Source: Gammaproteobacteria bacterium
GTDB taxonomy: Bacteria; Pseudomonadota; Gammaproteobacteria; Xanthomonadales; SZUA-36
Assembly (NCBI GenBank): GCA_021772935.1
Contig: JAJFLA010000052.1
Location: 20,849-84,848 of the forward strand
Length of the DNA: 64,000 nucleotides
Direction of reading: 5' to 3'
This document shows positions 1-9,226 of the stretch, one piece after another. Below the pieces are notes generated by a model. The model was not told the origin of the DNA. It saw nothing but the letters and a program-made list of their open reading frames with translations, and made no database searches. The position numbers and the translations under genes were made by a program. Within the stretch, counting starts at the first letter, position 1, and each line of letters starts with the position of its first letter.

Positions 1-2
1 TC

Positions 3-167
3 TTTAAACTAACCAATGGCATGGTCTGGCAGCAAACAGAAAAGGATACTTTTTATGTCAAACCCGTGGAAAATGCCGAAATAACGATTCGAAAAGGTCT
101 TCTGGGAAACTGGCGATTGTCAATGGTGGGTCATGGTTCAGCGGTGGGGGTTAAACGCATTAAATAG
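3..167 (+). CDS. C-terminal fragment of an uncharacterised protein
   Basis: An open frame enters from the left edge and ends at a TAG at 165-167, leaving the last 54 residues. It contains the pattern NGMVWQQ, then KPVENAEITIRKG, then GNWRLS and a final VKRIK. This 'NGxxWxQ ... V.I..G..G...L......VKR' tail resembles the C-terminus of small uncharacterised proteobacterial envelope proteins, but I cannot name the family with confidence. The start and most of the protein lie outside the window. Confidence 0.55.
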   Translation, partial: FKLTNGMVWQQTEKDTFYVKPVENAEITIRKGLLGNWRLSMVGHGSAVGVKRIK

Positions 168-201
168 CGTATGACACAAATACAAATTGACGCCTAAATT
201 A

Positions 202-543
202 TCAGAAGTTGAATTTTCTCAAAGCTGCTTTGGATTTGTATAAATATAACCGTATGACCATATAACATACCGCCCCAGCGGCAAATAATACGTACGGGCC
301 CACGGACGATCTATACTGAAAACCGGACGTATCTATCAGATACCAACCAAATGCCGCGATTAAAAGTGTCAATGCCACGTAACTGGCCATCTTCAAATGG
401 TATACACGGTCCCTTAATTTCCGACGTCGGAATTCTCTTAGCTCTTCATCAGTGACTTCACCCCGTTGATACCCACAGTACGGGCACAATTGTGTGCGAC
501 TGGAGATGTCTTTGTCACAATTGGGACATAAAAAAATGACCAT
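202..543 (-). CDS. Zinc-ribbon, two-helix membrane protein
   Basis: A 113-residue protein of unknown function. Residues 6-23 hold two CxxC knuckles (CPNC and CPYC) spaced as in a rubredoxin-like zinc ribbon, so it probably binds one zinc ion in the cytoplasm. A basic, charged linker (about 35-50, REFRRRKLRDR) follows. Then come two hydrophobic segments (about 53-70 and 80-97) and a lysine-rich tail. It begins about 40 bp after the stop of the histidine kinase gene on the same strand and may be co-transcribed with it. The family-level description (zinc-ribbon domain membrane protein) is safe, but no function can be assigned. Confidence 0.7.
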   Translation of the reverse strand: MVIFLCPNCDKDISSRTQLCPYCGYQRGEVTDEELREFRRRKLRDRVYHLKMASYVALTLLIAAFGWYLIDTSGFQYRSSVGPYVLFAAGAVCYMVIRLYLYKSKAALRKFNF

Positions 544-584
544 GATTTGATCCTTCTACCGGGCTAAAAAAATTCAAACATCAA

Positions 585-1865
585 CTAATCAGTACCAAAA
601 AACCTCAGCTCTGCACGCAAACCACCACTTTTTCGGTTTTCGAAGTGTATTGACCAGCCATATAACTCACACAAGCGCTGAACAATCGCCAGCCCCAAAC
701 CTGATCCCTTGCCAGAAATGCCTTCACCACGATAGTGCCTTTCCATTACTTGCGACAACTCCGACTCCGGAATACCTGGCCCCGTATCTTCCACCAGGAT
801 ACGTCCACTGCCAATGGTACACACCACCTCGCCGGATGACGTGTAACGGATCGCATTACTGATCAGGTTGCCAACAGTGACTGCGATAACAGACTCCGGG
901 GCAATCACACTGACCCTGTCTTCTCCGATTATTTTTAATTCGAGCGGCTTGTTATCCAACAGAGGCTTGTGTAAATGCAGCAACTTATCAACGATCTTAC
1001 AAACATTGTGAGCTTCGCTGTCATCGTTGGTACCCTGCTCGGCACGAACAAGGTGTAGCAATGCTGTTGTGATATCCGTGGATTGTCTGGCTGCCCTGGC
1101 TATACGTAAAATTCTGGTTTTTGTTTTTTCCGCCAAATCCTTTTGTGCCAACAACAACTCCGTGGCACCGGAAATAACTGCCAATGGCGTTCTCAATTCA
1201 TGGCTGACATCCGCGTTGAATTCCCGGTCCCGCTCAACCAGTTGGTGCACACGTTCCGCATAGGCGTCCAGTGCTGCAGCCAACTGCCCAACTTCATCAT
1301 CCGGAAACCATCTTGCCAGTCCTGGTGATGGTGTCTCTTCACCCAATTGACTTAACCGTTCCGCCAAGTCACTCACAGGTTTCATTACCCTGCTGGAAGA
1401 CCATAACCCCAAAGCCAGTGACAACATTGAAAATACGAGCACCGCTGCCACCAGCGACCAGATAAGCCGATTGGTTAAGCGTTGGTTTTCCGTGATGTCA
1501 TAGATCAAGAACGCCCATAAATCGTCATCTTTACGTACCGCAGCCTTAAAGTAGCCTTCCGCCGTTTCAACCTCGTGCACACCTGTGTCGAGGTTTCTGA
1601 TTTGTGCGATGACACTGTGGTGGGGGTCTCCCGGTCGGGTGACAAAGCCCTGGATACGAGTATGGAAAGGCTCTACGAGCGTGGGGTCCCGGTGTAACTG
1701 GACCAGGTAATCATCAAGCTCCTGCTTCAGCGTAGAGCCAATGAGTTCATCTTCGAGGTTGCTTTGCAGAAAAAGTGTGCTGATCGCAAACAAACTGCTA
1801 AGGAGCGTACCAAACAGCAGAAAGGAAAATATGATGCGGCTGCGGAGCCTACGCCGGTATAGCAT
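585..1865 (-). CDS. Sensor histidine kinase of a two-component system
   Basis: Inner-membrane kinase of about 426 residues. The N-terminus has one membrane helix, a periplasmic sensor of roughly 100 residues, a second helix and a HAMP-like linker. The H-box ADVSHELRTPLAV carries the phospho-accepting His. The ATP-binding core shows the N-box NLISNAIRYT, DTGPGI (G1) and GSGLGLAIV (G2). I prefer the ATG at 1865 over an upstream TTG because GGAG sits six bases before it. It overlaps the end of the response-regulator gene by 17 bp, so the two are translationally coupled and form a cognate pair. The periplasmic domain does not tell me the signal. Confidence 0.9.
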   Translation of the reverse strand: MLYRRRLRSRIIFSFLLFGTLLSSLFAISTLFLQSNLEDELIGSTLKQELDDYLVQLHRDPTLVEPFHTRIQGFVTRPGDPHHSVIAQIRNLDTGVHEVETAEGYFKAAVRKDDDLWAFLIYDITENQRLTNRLIWSLVAAVLVFSMLSLALGLWSSSRVMKPVSDLAERLSQLGEETPSPGLARWFPDDEVGQLAAALDAYAERVHQLVERDREFNADVSHELRTPLAVISGATELLLAQKDLAEKTKTRILRIARAARQSTDITTALLHLVRAEQGTNDDSEAHNVCKIVDKLLHLHKPLLDNKPLELKIIGEDRVSVIAPESVIAVTVGNLISNAIRYTSSGEVVCTIGSGRILVEDTGPGIPESELSQVMERHYRGEGISGKGSGLGLAIVQRLCELYGWSIHFENRKSGGLRAELRFFGTD

Positions 1866-2535
1866 TTGACTCCAAAAGACGGTAACCAATGCCGTGACGG
1901 GTCTGGATCATTTTGCTACCAAATGGTTTGTCGATAACCGAACGCAAGGAGTGAATATGTACTCGCAGACTGTCGCTATCAGGCATTTCTTCGCCCCATA
2001 CCTCTTTCTCAAGCTCAGTCCGGGTCACAACGTTGGGGGAAGCCTCCATCAGGCAACGCAGTAGTTTTAAGCCAATCGGATTAAGCTCTATTTCGTGATC
2101 ATTACGGCTAACAATGAGTGTATCGACATTAAACAACAGGTCACCAATCTGGATCTCCTTGCTCGCACGTCGGATACCCCGCGTGGTCAGAACCTCCAAC
2201 CTTACTTCAACTTCCTGCAATTCAAACGGTTTGACCAGGTAGTCATCCGCTCCGGTCTCAAAACCAGCTAATTTGTCTTCAAGACGATCCCTGGCAGTCA
2301 ACATCAGCACAGGGGTGTTTTTGCCTGCTTCCTGACGCAGCTTGCGACATACCTCCAGCCCATCCATGCCGGGTAACGCAAGGTCAAGAACGATCGCATC
2401 AAAATCATTGACAATGGCCAGATGCAAACCCGTTATACCATCACCTGCAAAATCTACGGTATGCCCTTTTTCATCCAGATAATCACCAATATTAGCTGCA
2501 ATGTCTGGATTGTCTTCAATAATTAATATGCGCAC
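1849..2535 (-). CDS. OmpR/PhoB-family response regulator
   Basis: A 228-residue DNA-binding response regulator. The receiver domain (about 1-118) has the acidic pair in IIEDN, the phospho-acceptor Asp in DAIVLDLALPGMDG and the conserved Lys in YLVKPF. The C-terminal winged helix (about 128-225) has the typical LTxxExxLLxxL-like segment (LNPIGLKLLRCL) and ends RTRHGIGYRL-like (TRHGIGYRLL). The start codon is GTG at 2535. It lies upstream of, and overlaps, the histidine kinase gene on the same strand. Its targets are not evident from the window. Confidence 0.9.
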   Translation of the reverse strand: MRILIIEDNPDIAANIGDYLDEKGHTVDFAGDGITGLHLAIVNDFDAIVLDLALPGMDGLEVCRKLRQEAGKNTPVLMLTARDRLEDKLAGFETGADDYLVKPFELQEVEVRLEVLTTRGIRRASKEIQIGDLLFNVDTLIVSRNDHEIELNPIGLKLLRCLMEASPNVVTRTELEKEVWGEEMPDSDSLRVHIHSLRSVIDKPFGSKMIQTRHGIGYRLLESNAIPA

Positions 2536-2776
2536 ATTCGGTACCCGTGTTTTGTGAACTTGAAATAGGAAAAGCCCAGACAGATGATATTACCACCGTG
2601 CCTGGGCCCGAAACGCCCTGTAAACCATATTCACAGCAGGAAATGCTGTATTTTAATACGAAAAAGCTTTTACCTGAAGTAGCAAGCCGATAATAGTGTA
2701 TGCGCAAACGCGTTAAATATTGGTTAATCGAAGTGGAATTTTCCGTTAAAGCAATTTCTCAAATCACACATGCCAA

Positions 2777-3898
2777 CTAAATGTCCAGAAGCTCTACGTC
2801 CTTGAGGCGTTCCGAAAGTGATTCTGCATCCCCACCTTCTGACATTTTAACAGCCAAGCGGACTTCATTGGCCGAATCGGCATAACGAATGGCATCGTCG
2901 TAGGTAATCTTGCCCTCTTTATACATCTCAAAGAGACACTGATCAAAAGTGATCATACCGTGGTGACCGGACTCCTTCATTATCTTCTTCAGTTCAGTAA
3001 TTTCACCATTACGAATTTTTTCCTGTACCAATGGTGTAGCTAGAAGCACCTCAACTGCGGCCCAGCGTCGGGTCTTGTCTGCTGAGGGGACCAATTGCTG
3101 CGCGACGATTGCCCGCATGTTAAAAGACAAATCGAGTAAGATCTGTTCCTTTACATCGTCTGGGAAGAAATGAAGGATACGCTCAAGTGTCTGGTTTGCG
3201 TTATTTGCATGCAACGTACACAGCACAAGGTGACCTGTTTCAGCAAAGGTGATTGCGTACTCCATGGTCTTGCGCGTGCGAATCTCGCCAATCATGATGA
3301 CATCTGGCGCTTGGCGCAATGTGTTACGAAGTGCCACTTCAAATGAATCTGTATCAATACCAACTTCACGCTGGGTAACCAGGCTTTTTCCATGGTGATG
3401 CACGTATTCAATCGGGTCCTCGACAGAAATAATGTGCCCACTCAGTCGCTTGTTACGATAACCAATCATGGCCGCCAGGGAAGTGGACTTACCAGTGCCG
3501 GTGGCACCCACAAACAATATGATGCCGCGCTTGGTCAATGAAAGCTCGGTCAGTAATTCCGGCAAGCCAAGCTCTTCAAACGTCGGGATGGTAGTTTCAA
3601 TACGACGACACACCATACCAACATGTCCCTGTTGATAAAATGCACTGACACGGAAACGCACTTCGTCGCCAAGTGAGATAGCAAACTGGCACTCCAGCTT
3701 TTCATCAAATTCTCTGGCTTGTTTCCTCGTCATGAGGCTATGAACGATTTCATCGACTTCTTCCGGTAACAACACTTCAGTCGAAACCGCCTGGATCTTA
3801 CCATTGACTTTAATGCACGGCGGTGCGTTCGCAGTAACAAAAAGGTCAGAGCCTTTCTCCTCGTGAAGTTTCCGTAACCAGTCTTCTACTACACTCAT
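2777..3898 (-). CDS. pilU: Type IV pilus retraction ATPase PilU
   Basis: A 373-residue hexameric secretion-type ATPase that assists PilT in pilus retraction (twitching motility). Walker A is GATGTGKSTS (about 131-140). The Asp box (VEDPIEYVH), Walker B region (IMIGEIR) and His box (HLVLCTLHANN) of the PilT/GspE family follow. The acidic, Ser/Glu-rich C-terminus is PilU-like rather than PilT-like. It follows pilT after 57 bp on the same strand, the standard pilT-pilU order. Confidence 0.92.
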   Translation of the reverse strand: MSVVEDWLRKLHEEKGSDLFVTANAPPCIKVNGKIQAVSTEVLLPEEVDEIVHSLMTRKQAREFDEKLECQFAISLGDEVRFRVSAFYQQGHVGMVCRRIETTIPTFEELGLPELLTELSLTKRGIILFVGATGTGKSTSLAAMIGYRNKRLSGHIISVEDPIEYVHHHGKSLVTQREVGIDTDSFEVALRNTLRQAPDVIMIGEIRTRKTMEYAITFAETGHLVLCTLHANNANQTLERILHFFPDDVKEQILLDLSFNMRAIVAQQLVPSADKTRRWAAVEVLLATPLVQEKIRNGEITELKKIMKESGHHGMITFDQCLFEMYKEGKITYDDAIRYADSANEVRLAVKMSEGGDAESLSERLKDVELLDI

Positions 3899-3955
3899 CT
3901 AAGTCACTCCAAGTTGAAACCGCCGATGGTCATGTAAAAACAGACCAGCAAACCT

Positions 3956-4993
3956 TTACATAAACAGTTTGCGGTCTACAGCCTTCCGTGCTGCTTCCTG
4001 ACGGGAAACGATACTTCGGGAAACCAAACCTTCAAGATACTGATCGAGCGTGTGCATACCAAGGTTCTGACCGGTCTGAATAGCCGAGTACATTTGTGCC
4101 ACTTTGTCCTCACGTATCAGGTTCCTGATCGCTGGTGTAGCCAACATGACTTCATGAGCTGCGATACGCCCACCACCAATTCGTTTCATCAGTGTTTGCG
4201 CCACAACCGCACGCAATGATTCTGACAACATTGATCGCACCATAACCTTCTCACCTTCAGGAAAAACATCGATGATACGGTTAATCGTCTTGGCCGCTGA
4301 ACTTGTATGCAATGTTCCAAAAACCAGGTGGCCGGTTTCTGCCGCGGTCAAGGCCAGACGGATCGTCTCAATATCACGCATCTCACCCACGAGGATAATA
4401 TCCGGATCTTCACGCAAGGCTGACCGCAGTGCCTGGTTGAAGCCATGGGTGTCACGGTTGACTTCACGCTGGTTGATCAAACATTTGCGTGAAACATGTA
4501 CAAATTCAATCGGATCTTCAATTGTCAGGATATGCCCGGCCAAGGTGTGATTGATGTGATCAATCATTGCGGCGAGCGTGGTGGTTTTACCTGAGCCGGT
4601 CGGGCCGGTTACCAGTACCAAGCCACGTGGGACATTGATAATATCCTTAAAAGCCGATGGTGCACCAATATCTTCCAGGGTCCAGACCTTGGCTGGTATG
4701 GTACGAAACGCACCGCCAACACCCCGGTCATGGTGAAAACAATTAACACGAAAGCGCGCCAGCCCTGGTACCGCATAGGAAAAATCCAGCTCCAGGTTTG
4801 CTTCAAAGTCACGTCGTTGATGATCGTTCAACGTGCTATAAAGCAGCTCGGTTAACTGCTGATTGTCCAATGCTGGTAAATTTAATTGGCGCAAGTCGCC
4901 ATCTACACGAATCATGGGTGGCAGACCCGACGACAGGTGAAGATCCGACGCCTTGTTTTTTACCGCAAAAGCAAGCAGTTCAGCAATATCCAT
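3956..4993 (-). CDS. pilT: Type IV pilus retraction ATPase PilT
   Basis: A 345-residue PilT that powers pilus depolymerisation at the inner membrane. It begins MDIAELLAFAVKNKASDLHL, the standard PilT N-terminus. Walker A is GPTGSGKTTT (about 130-139), the Asp box is IEDPIEFVH, Walker B is IILVGEMRD, and the His box is HLVFGTLHTSSA. The ATG at 4993 is preceded by a strong AAGGAGG, which decides the start against a TTG one codon upstream. It is divergent from yggS, an arrangement common in gammaproteobacteria. Confidence 0.95.
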   Translation of the reverse strand: MDIAELLAFAVKNKASDLHLSSGLPPMIRVDGDLRQLNLPALDNQQLTELLYSTLNDHQRRDFEANLELDFSYAVPGLARFRVNCFHHDRGVGGAFRTIPAKVWTLEDIGAPSAFKDIINVPRGLVLVTGPTGSGKTTTLAAMIDHINHTLAGHILTIEDPIEFVHVSRKCLINQREVNRDTHGFNQALRSALREDPDIILVGEMRDIETIRLALTAAETGHLVFGTLHTSSAAKTINRIIDVFPEGEKVMVRSMLSESLRAVVAQTLMKRIGGGRIAAHEVMLATPAIRNLIREDKVAQMYSAIQTGQNLGMHTLDQYLEGLVSRSIVSRQEAARKAVDRKLFM

Positions 4994-5126
4994 CAAACCC
5001 TCCTTGTAGGGATACTGGTCGCGTTACAATACATTATGATCCAACATCAGAAAAATGCGTGAAGCCGTATCTCTGATTTATATTGTAACAAAAGCAACCA
5101 TAGACAAAGCATACACTCGCTGCAAC

Positions 5127-5813
5127 ATGAATAAACCAATTGAAAGACTAAAATCTGTCCGGCAAAGAATAGAAAAAGCCTGCATTGCCGCTGGCAGACA
5201 GCCCGGTGAAGTTTCTCTACTTGCTGTCAGCAAAAGACATACGTCTGACAATATTATTATTTTCAATGGCTTAGGTCTTGTCTCTTTTGGTGAAAACCAA
5301 CTTCAAGAGGCTCTACAAAAGCAAGGTGAACTGAACAAACTGGATTTGCAATGGCATTTTATCGGCACCATACAATCAAATAAAACTCACGCCATTGCAG
5401 AACATTTTCAATGGGTACAAAGTGTTGACAGACAAAAAATCCTAAAACGGCTATCGGCACAACGACCGGACCACTTGGCACCACTCAACATCTGTTTACA
5501 GGTTAATATCGATCAGGAACCACAAAAGGCCGGGGCAAACCCCGAAGAAATATTGCAATTGGCAGAACTGGCCCACGGTCTCAATAATATAAAGCTGAGA
5601 GGTTTGATGGCCATTCCCAGAATGACAACTGTTCCAACACAGCAACACGACAGCTTCAACAAGGTGAAAGCACTTTTTGAAAAACTAAAAAACGCAGGTC
5701 ACGACATTGATACCCTGTCCATGGGCATGTCATCTGACCTGGAAGTGGCCATCGCTGAAGGAAGTACGATGGTGCGTATCGGCACAGACTTACTTGGAAA
5801 ACGAGATACATGA
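5127..5813 (+). CDS. yggS: YggS/PROSC family PLP homeostasis protein
   Basis: A 228-residue single-domain (beta/alpha)8-barrel protein that carries PLP and keeps free PLP and amino-acid pools in balance. It is not a racemase. The PLP-binding lysine lies in LLAVSKRH, followed by GENQLQEAL and WHFIGTIQSNK. The C-terminal phosphate-binding part is LSMGMSSDLEVAIAEGSTMVRIGT. The frame extends 24 codons upstream of the chosen ATG, but the family normally starts a few residues before the helix IERLKSVRQRI, so 5127 is preferred. It heads the yggS-proC-yggT unit. Confidence 0.93.
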   Translation: MNKPIERLKSVRQRIEKACIAAGRQPGEVSLLAVSKRHTSDNIIIFNGLGLVSFGENQLQEALQKQGELNKLDLQWHFIGTIQSNKTHAIAEHFQWVQSVDRQKILKRLSAQRPDHLAPLNICLQVNIDQEPQKAGANPEEILQLAELAHGLNNIKLRGLMAIPRMTTVPTQQHDSFNKVKALFEKLKNAGHDIDTLSMGMSSDLEVAIAEGSTMVRIGTDLLGKRDT

Positions 5814-5835
5814 AATCTATTCACAAGGACAAAAC

Positions 5836-6651
5836 ATGAGAATTGCATTTATTGGTGGGGGCAACATGGCCACAGCACTCATCAGCAGGCTGTTTGCATC
5901 CCGTCATAATGTTGACCGCATACAAGTCGCCGACCCCGGAACCGGGGTTAGAGAACGTTTACAAAAGCAATGGCCGGTCACTTGTTTTAAACAAACCGCC
6001 GATGCACTAAAAGGAATGGATGCTATTGTTCTGGCAGTTAAACCACAGGTGTTACCAATGGTACTTGAGGAGATCGGGAGCCTCGTCACCAGTGAACAAC
6101 TGGTGATATCCATCGTTGCCGGCATACCCACCAGTCAGATTGCTGCACGACTAAAATCCAACCCACCCATTGTCCGCACTATGCCAAATACGCCTGCTCT
6201 GATCGGCCTGGGCATTACCGGCATCTACGCTCGCGTCAACTGTAGTCTTGCACAACGTGAGATGACACAAAATTTGATGGAATCCGCTGGCGAAGTTATT
6301 TGGTTGGACAAGGAAAGTCTTCTGGATGTTGTGACTGCTGTATCGGGCAGCGGACCAGCCTATTTTTATTACCTGATTGAATCCTTACGCAACGCTGGAA
6401 CACGATTGGGCTTACCGGTGGATGTAGCAGCCAAGCTTGCACTGTATACCGCCTACGGCGCCAGTACTATGGCAGTACAAAGTGATCTGGATGTCACTGA
6501 ACTCCGCCACCGGGTAACAACGAAAGGCGGCACTACGGAGGCAGCGCTGGAGCAACTCAATGCTGGTCATTTTGAGCAATTGATAGATTCAGCTATCAAT
6601 GCCGCAACCAAACGCGGACAAGAGCTTGCAAATAAGGCTGAACGTTTATGA
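5836..6651 (+). CDS. proC: Pyrroline-5-carboxylate reductase
   Basis: A 271-residue enzyme that reduces 1-pyrroline-5-carboxylate to L-proline with NAD(P)H, the last step of proline synthesis. The Rossmann motif IAFIGGGNMATAL is at the N-terminus, MPNTPALIG is in the middle, and the C-terminal dimerisation domain carries VSGSGPAYFYYLIE and TTKGGTTEAAL. The ATG at 5836 gives the usual MRIAFIGGGNMA start. The longer open frame upstream is not needed. It follows yggS by 22 bp and overlaps yggT by four bases. The window also contains a proline-catabolic P5C dehydrogenase at 51.5 kb. Confidence 0.95.
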   Translation: MRIAFIGGGNMATALISRLFASRHNVDRIQVADPGTGVRERLQKQWPVTCFKQTADALKGMDAIVLAVKPQVLPMVLEEIGSLVTSEQLVISIVAGIPTSQIAARLKSNPPIVRTMPNTPALIGLGITGIYARVNCSLAQREMTQNLMESAGEVIWLDKESLLDVVTAVSGSGPAYFYYLIESLRNAGTRLGLPVDVAAKLALYTAYGASTMAVQSDLDVTELRHRVTTKGGTTEAALEQLNAGHFEQLIDSAINAATKRGQELANKAERL

Positions 6652-7184
6652 ACCCGACTGGCGCATTCATTTTTCTGATCAGTACGACAACAGACCTTTA
6701 TGTCTCAGCTATCTTGCTACGTCTGCTGTTACAGTGGGCAAGAGCTGATTTTTACAACCCATTGAGTCAGTTTCTTATCAAAATAACCAACCCAGTGCTG
6801 GTCCCCGCCCGCCGGATCATTCCATCAATCGGCAAGCTGGATACCGCTTCAGTAGTAATCATGCTGCTGCTGGAACTGGTACAGCTTGTTATCATCAACC
6901 AGCTCAGCGGGACCAGTTATGACTTACTGTTTCTGATGCTGTTTGCTGTTCAAAAACTGGTGATTACATTGCTATTGACCTATTTTGTTCTGATTATTGC
7001 CAGGGTCATTGTCAGCTGGGTTGCGAGCCAGTCGCGACACCCATTGATACCACTGCTTCACCAACTGACCGAACCGGTATTAAGACCATTCTACAAACTT
7101 GTTCCACCACTAGGCGGAATCGATCTTTCACCATTGTTTGCGCTGATTGCACTACGTTTTCTTTTGCTTCTGCTAGGATGGTAA
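6648..7184 (+). CDS. yggT: YggT family membrane protein
   Basis: A 178-residue integral membrane protein with two YggT repeats. Each repeat has a hydrophobic helix followed by a short loop of the type NPLSQFLIKITNPVLVPARRIIP (here split between about 36 and 60), repeated as HPLIPLLHQLTEPVLRPFYKLVPP in the second half. Its function is not settled; relatives have been linked to osmotic or division-related roles. It overlaps the proC stop as ATGA, and a clear terminator follows. Confidence 0.88.
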   Translation: MNPTGAFIFLISTTTDLYVSAILLRLLLQWARADFYNPLSQFLIKITNPVLVPARRIIPSIGKLDTASVVIMLLLELVQLVIINQLSGTSYDLLFLMLFAVQKLVITLLLTYFVLIIARVIVSWVASQSRHPLIPLLHQLTEPVLRPFYKLVPPLGGIDLSPLFALIALRFLLLLLGW

Positions 7185-7200
7185 GTAACAGGCAACATGA

Positions 7201-7232
7201 AGGCTTCCTGTACGTGTCGGAAGTCTTTTTTT
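7201..7232 (+). terminator. Rho-independent terminator after yggT
   Basis: AGGCTTCC (7201-7208) pairs with GGAAGTCT (7219-7226), with one G-U pair and a 10-base loop, and is followed by seven T. It lies 17 bp after the yggT stop and closes the yggS-proC-yggT unit ahead of the DUF4426 gene. Confidence 0.8.
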
Positions 7233-7265
7233 AAAAACAAGCTGAAGTCTCTAGAAAGGATCTAA

Positions 7266-7712
7266 ATGATGAAAATGCTGTTAAAAATACTAATTCTACT
7301 TACCGTTTTGGCATCGTTACCTGTCATCGCGCAACAGGCACAGGAGTTTGAAGACTATGTGGTTCACTACAACGCCCTGAGCGCCAGTCTGATCACGCCT
7401 GAAATAGCCAAAGCCTACGGCATTCGTCGTTCTGACAGTCGCGCCCTGATCAATATTTCGGTTTTGAAAAATACTGTAGATCAATCAGCCACTGCTGTAA
7501 AAGCGGCTGTAACCGCTTCCGGTCGTAACTTGACTGGCCAGACCCGTAACGTAGAGATGAGAGAAATCAACGAAAGCGATGGTGCCATCTATTACATCGG
7601 TGAATTATCCGTCAGGAATATGGAAACCTTTGATTTCACTGTATTGGTCACGCCCGAGGGCAAAAAAACCCCTTTTAAGGTAAAATTCAGACAACAGTTT
7701 TATACCGAATAG
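7266..7712 (+). CDS. DUF4426 family exported protein
   Basis: A 148-residue protein with a cleavable signal peptide (hydrophobic stretch to VIAQQ, about residue 22). A compact beta-rich domain contains YNALSASLITPEIAKAYG and the family pattern RSDSRALINISV. This matches DUF4426, small periplasmic proteins usually found near proC-yggT-metX-metW in gammaproteobacteria. Function is unknown. Here metX and metW are missing and the gene follows yggT directly, but a terminator separates them, so it probably has its own promoter. Confidence 0.8.
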   Translation: MMKMLLKILILLTVLASLPVIAQQAQEFEDYVVHYNALSASLITPEIAKAYGIRRSDSRALINISVLKNTVDQSATAVKAAVTASGRNLTGQTRNVEMREINESDGAIYYIGELSVRNMETFDFTVLVTPEGKKTPFKVKFRQQFYTE

Positions 7713-7811
7713 CCCACATACATTCGTTTATCAGAAACAACGCTCACTGACCCAGAACAGGCCAGGTAAAGGGCTTCACGCGGCACCCCAAATACACAAA
7801 TTTGATAATGC

Positions 7812-8396
7812 TTATGGGTAAAGCCGCTGCCGCACCCACTCATTATCCTGCAGTGTAAAACGGAACCGGTCGTGTAGCCGGCTTTCCATCCCATACCAAA
7901 ATTCAATCATGTCCGGCAAAACCCGGTAACCGGACCAGTGAGGGGGTCTCGGCACATCGGTGCTGGCAAATTTCTGTTCAAACTCTGCCACCCGTTGCTC
8001 CAGTCTATCGCGACTGTCCAGAACTTCCGATTGCATGGAAGCCCACGCACCAATCTGACTACCACGCGGCCGACTGGCGAAGTAAGTATCCGCTTCAGTA
8101 TCTGTTACAGGCTCAACCTTGCCTTCTACCAACACCTGTTGAAAAATTGATTTCCACAAAACACACAACGCAGCCTGCGGATGTTGTCCGAGTTGTTGTC
8201 CTTTATTGCTTAGGGTATTGGTATAAAATACAAAACCCTTCTCATCGAAATCCTTCAGCAGCATGGTACGCACCGATAGTGTTCCCGATGTCGAGGCAGT
8301 AGCCAACGACATGGCCGTGGGCTCCGGTTCCGCCGCTGCCTCGGCGGCCTGCATTGCCTGCTCAAATCGCTCGATAACTTCAGTTGGAAAGTTCAT
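7812..8396 (-). CDS. pdxH: Pyridoxamine 5'-phosphate oxidase
   Basis: FMN enzyme of 194 residues that oxidises PNP or PMP to PLP. It shows AMSLATASTSGTLSVRTMLLK (about 28-48, here written as two adjoining parts, AMSLATA and SVRTMLLKDFD), the FMN-site segment FYTNTLSNKG, SRPRGSQIGAWAS, and the C-terminal signature FWYGMESRLHDRF. It is shorter than E. coli PdxH (218) mainly at the N-terminus. It overlaps the upstream SDR gene by four bases and is the last gene of the exosortase-SDR-pdxH unit. Confidence 0.93.
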   Translation of the reverse strand: MNFPTEVIERFEQAMQAAEAAAEPEPTAMSLATASTSGTLSVRTMLLKDFDEKGFVFYTNTLSNKGQQLGQHPQAALCVLWKSIFQQVLVEGKVEPVTDTEADTYFASRPRGSQIGAWASMQSEVLDSRDRLEQRVAEFEQKFASTDVPRPPHWSGYRVLPDMIEFWYGMESRLHDRFRFTLQDNEWVRQRLYP

Positions 8397-9226
8397 GTTT
8401 TTTCCTCTAGCTTAAGTATTGCACCATAACCCACGCGATAATTCGGATAGGACATTATGAATCCGCTATCACGTAATCTTTGGTTATTTACGCGCTTACC
8501 AGCGCTTGCATGTTCATCGGTCAAGCCAATTGGTGCAAGTCTTCCCTGTACATTTGCCAACCATTCGACAACTTCATACCGGGGGACTGGCTGATCGTCT
8601 GTCGCCAGATACAAAGCCTTCGGCTCATCAATTTCCAGTAAATGCTTCAATACAGCTGCGACGTCATCACGGTGTATTCGATTAGTAAAATAAGGAGGAA
8701 ATTGTTGAATTTCAATCCCTCCAGATGCGGCCAGCCTGATTAAACTTTCACGTCCCGGCCCGTAGATGCCTGAAACTCTTACGACAACAAGATTTTCTGT
8801 ACAACGACTTGCAAGTTGTTCCATGTGCAACAGTACCTTACCGTTAAAACTGGTCGGGTCGGGCTTTGTCTCTTCATTTACAATGCAGCCACCCGACTCT
8901 CCAAATACCGCCGTGCTGGAAACCAACAACGTTCGGGTGGGTGCTTGTTTCAGACTGGCCCACACATTCTTCCAACCTTGAATAAAAATGGCTTCATAAG
9001 CGGCTTGGTCACGAACAGCGGGCGTCGGCATAAATACCAAACTATCAATTTCTATCGGCAGGTTGGTGAGTGTGTCGGGACACAAAAGGTCAGCCTGGAC
9101 TGCCTGGACTCCCTCAGGCAAGGTTGATGTATCACGCTTCAAGCCATAAACGACATGACCGTCTTGCAGTAACAATGCTGCCAAAACGTTGCCTACGTCA
9201 CCACAGCCGGCTATCAGCACTCGCAT
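8393..9226 (-). CDS. NAD-dependent epimerase/dehydratase-like SDR protein (YeeZ-like)
   Basis: A 277-residue extended SDR protein. The dinucleotide-binding motif AGCGDVG occupies residues 6-12, and LLVSSTAVFGE and VVRVSGIYGPGRE match the YeeZ-type uncharacterised SDR group. The usual YxxxK pair is not obvious, so catalysis is uncertain. Its start overlaps the exosortase stop by one base (TAATG) and its end overlaps pdxH by four, so the three genes are clearly one transcript. The substrate is unknown. Confidence 0.75.
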   Translation of the reverse strand: MRVLIAGCGDVGNVLAALLLQDGHVVYGLKRDTSTLPEGVQAVQADLLCPDTLTNLPIEIDSLVFMPTPAVRDQAAYEAIFIQGWKNVWASLKQAPTRTLLVSSTAVFGESGGCIVNEETKPDPTSFNGKVLLHMEQLASRCTENLVVVRVSGIYGPGRESLIRLAASGGIEIQQFPPYFTNRIHRDDVAAVLKHLLEIDEPKALYLATDDQPVPRYEVVEWLANVQGRLAPIGLTDEHASAGKRVNNQRLRDSGFIMSYPNYRVGYGAILKLEEKT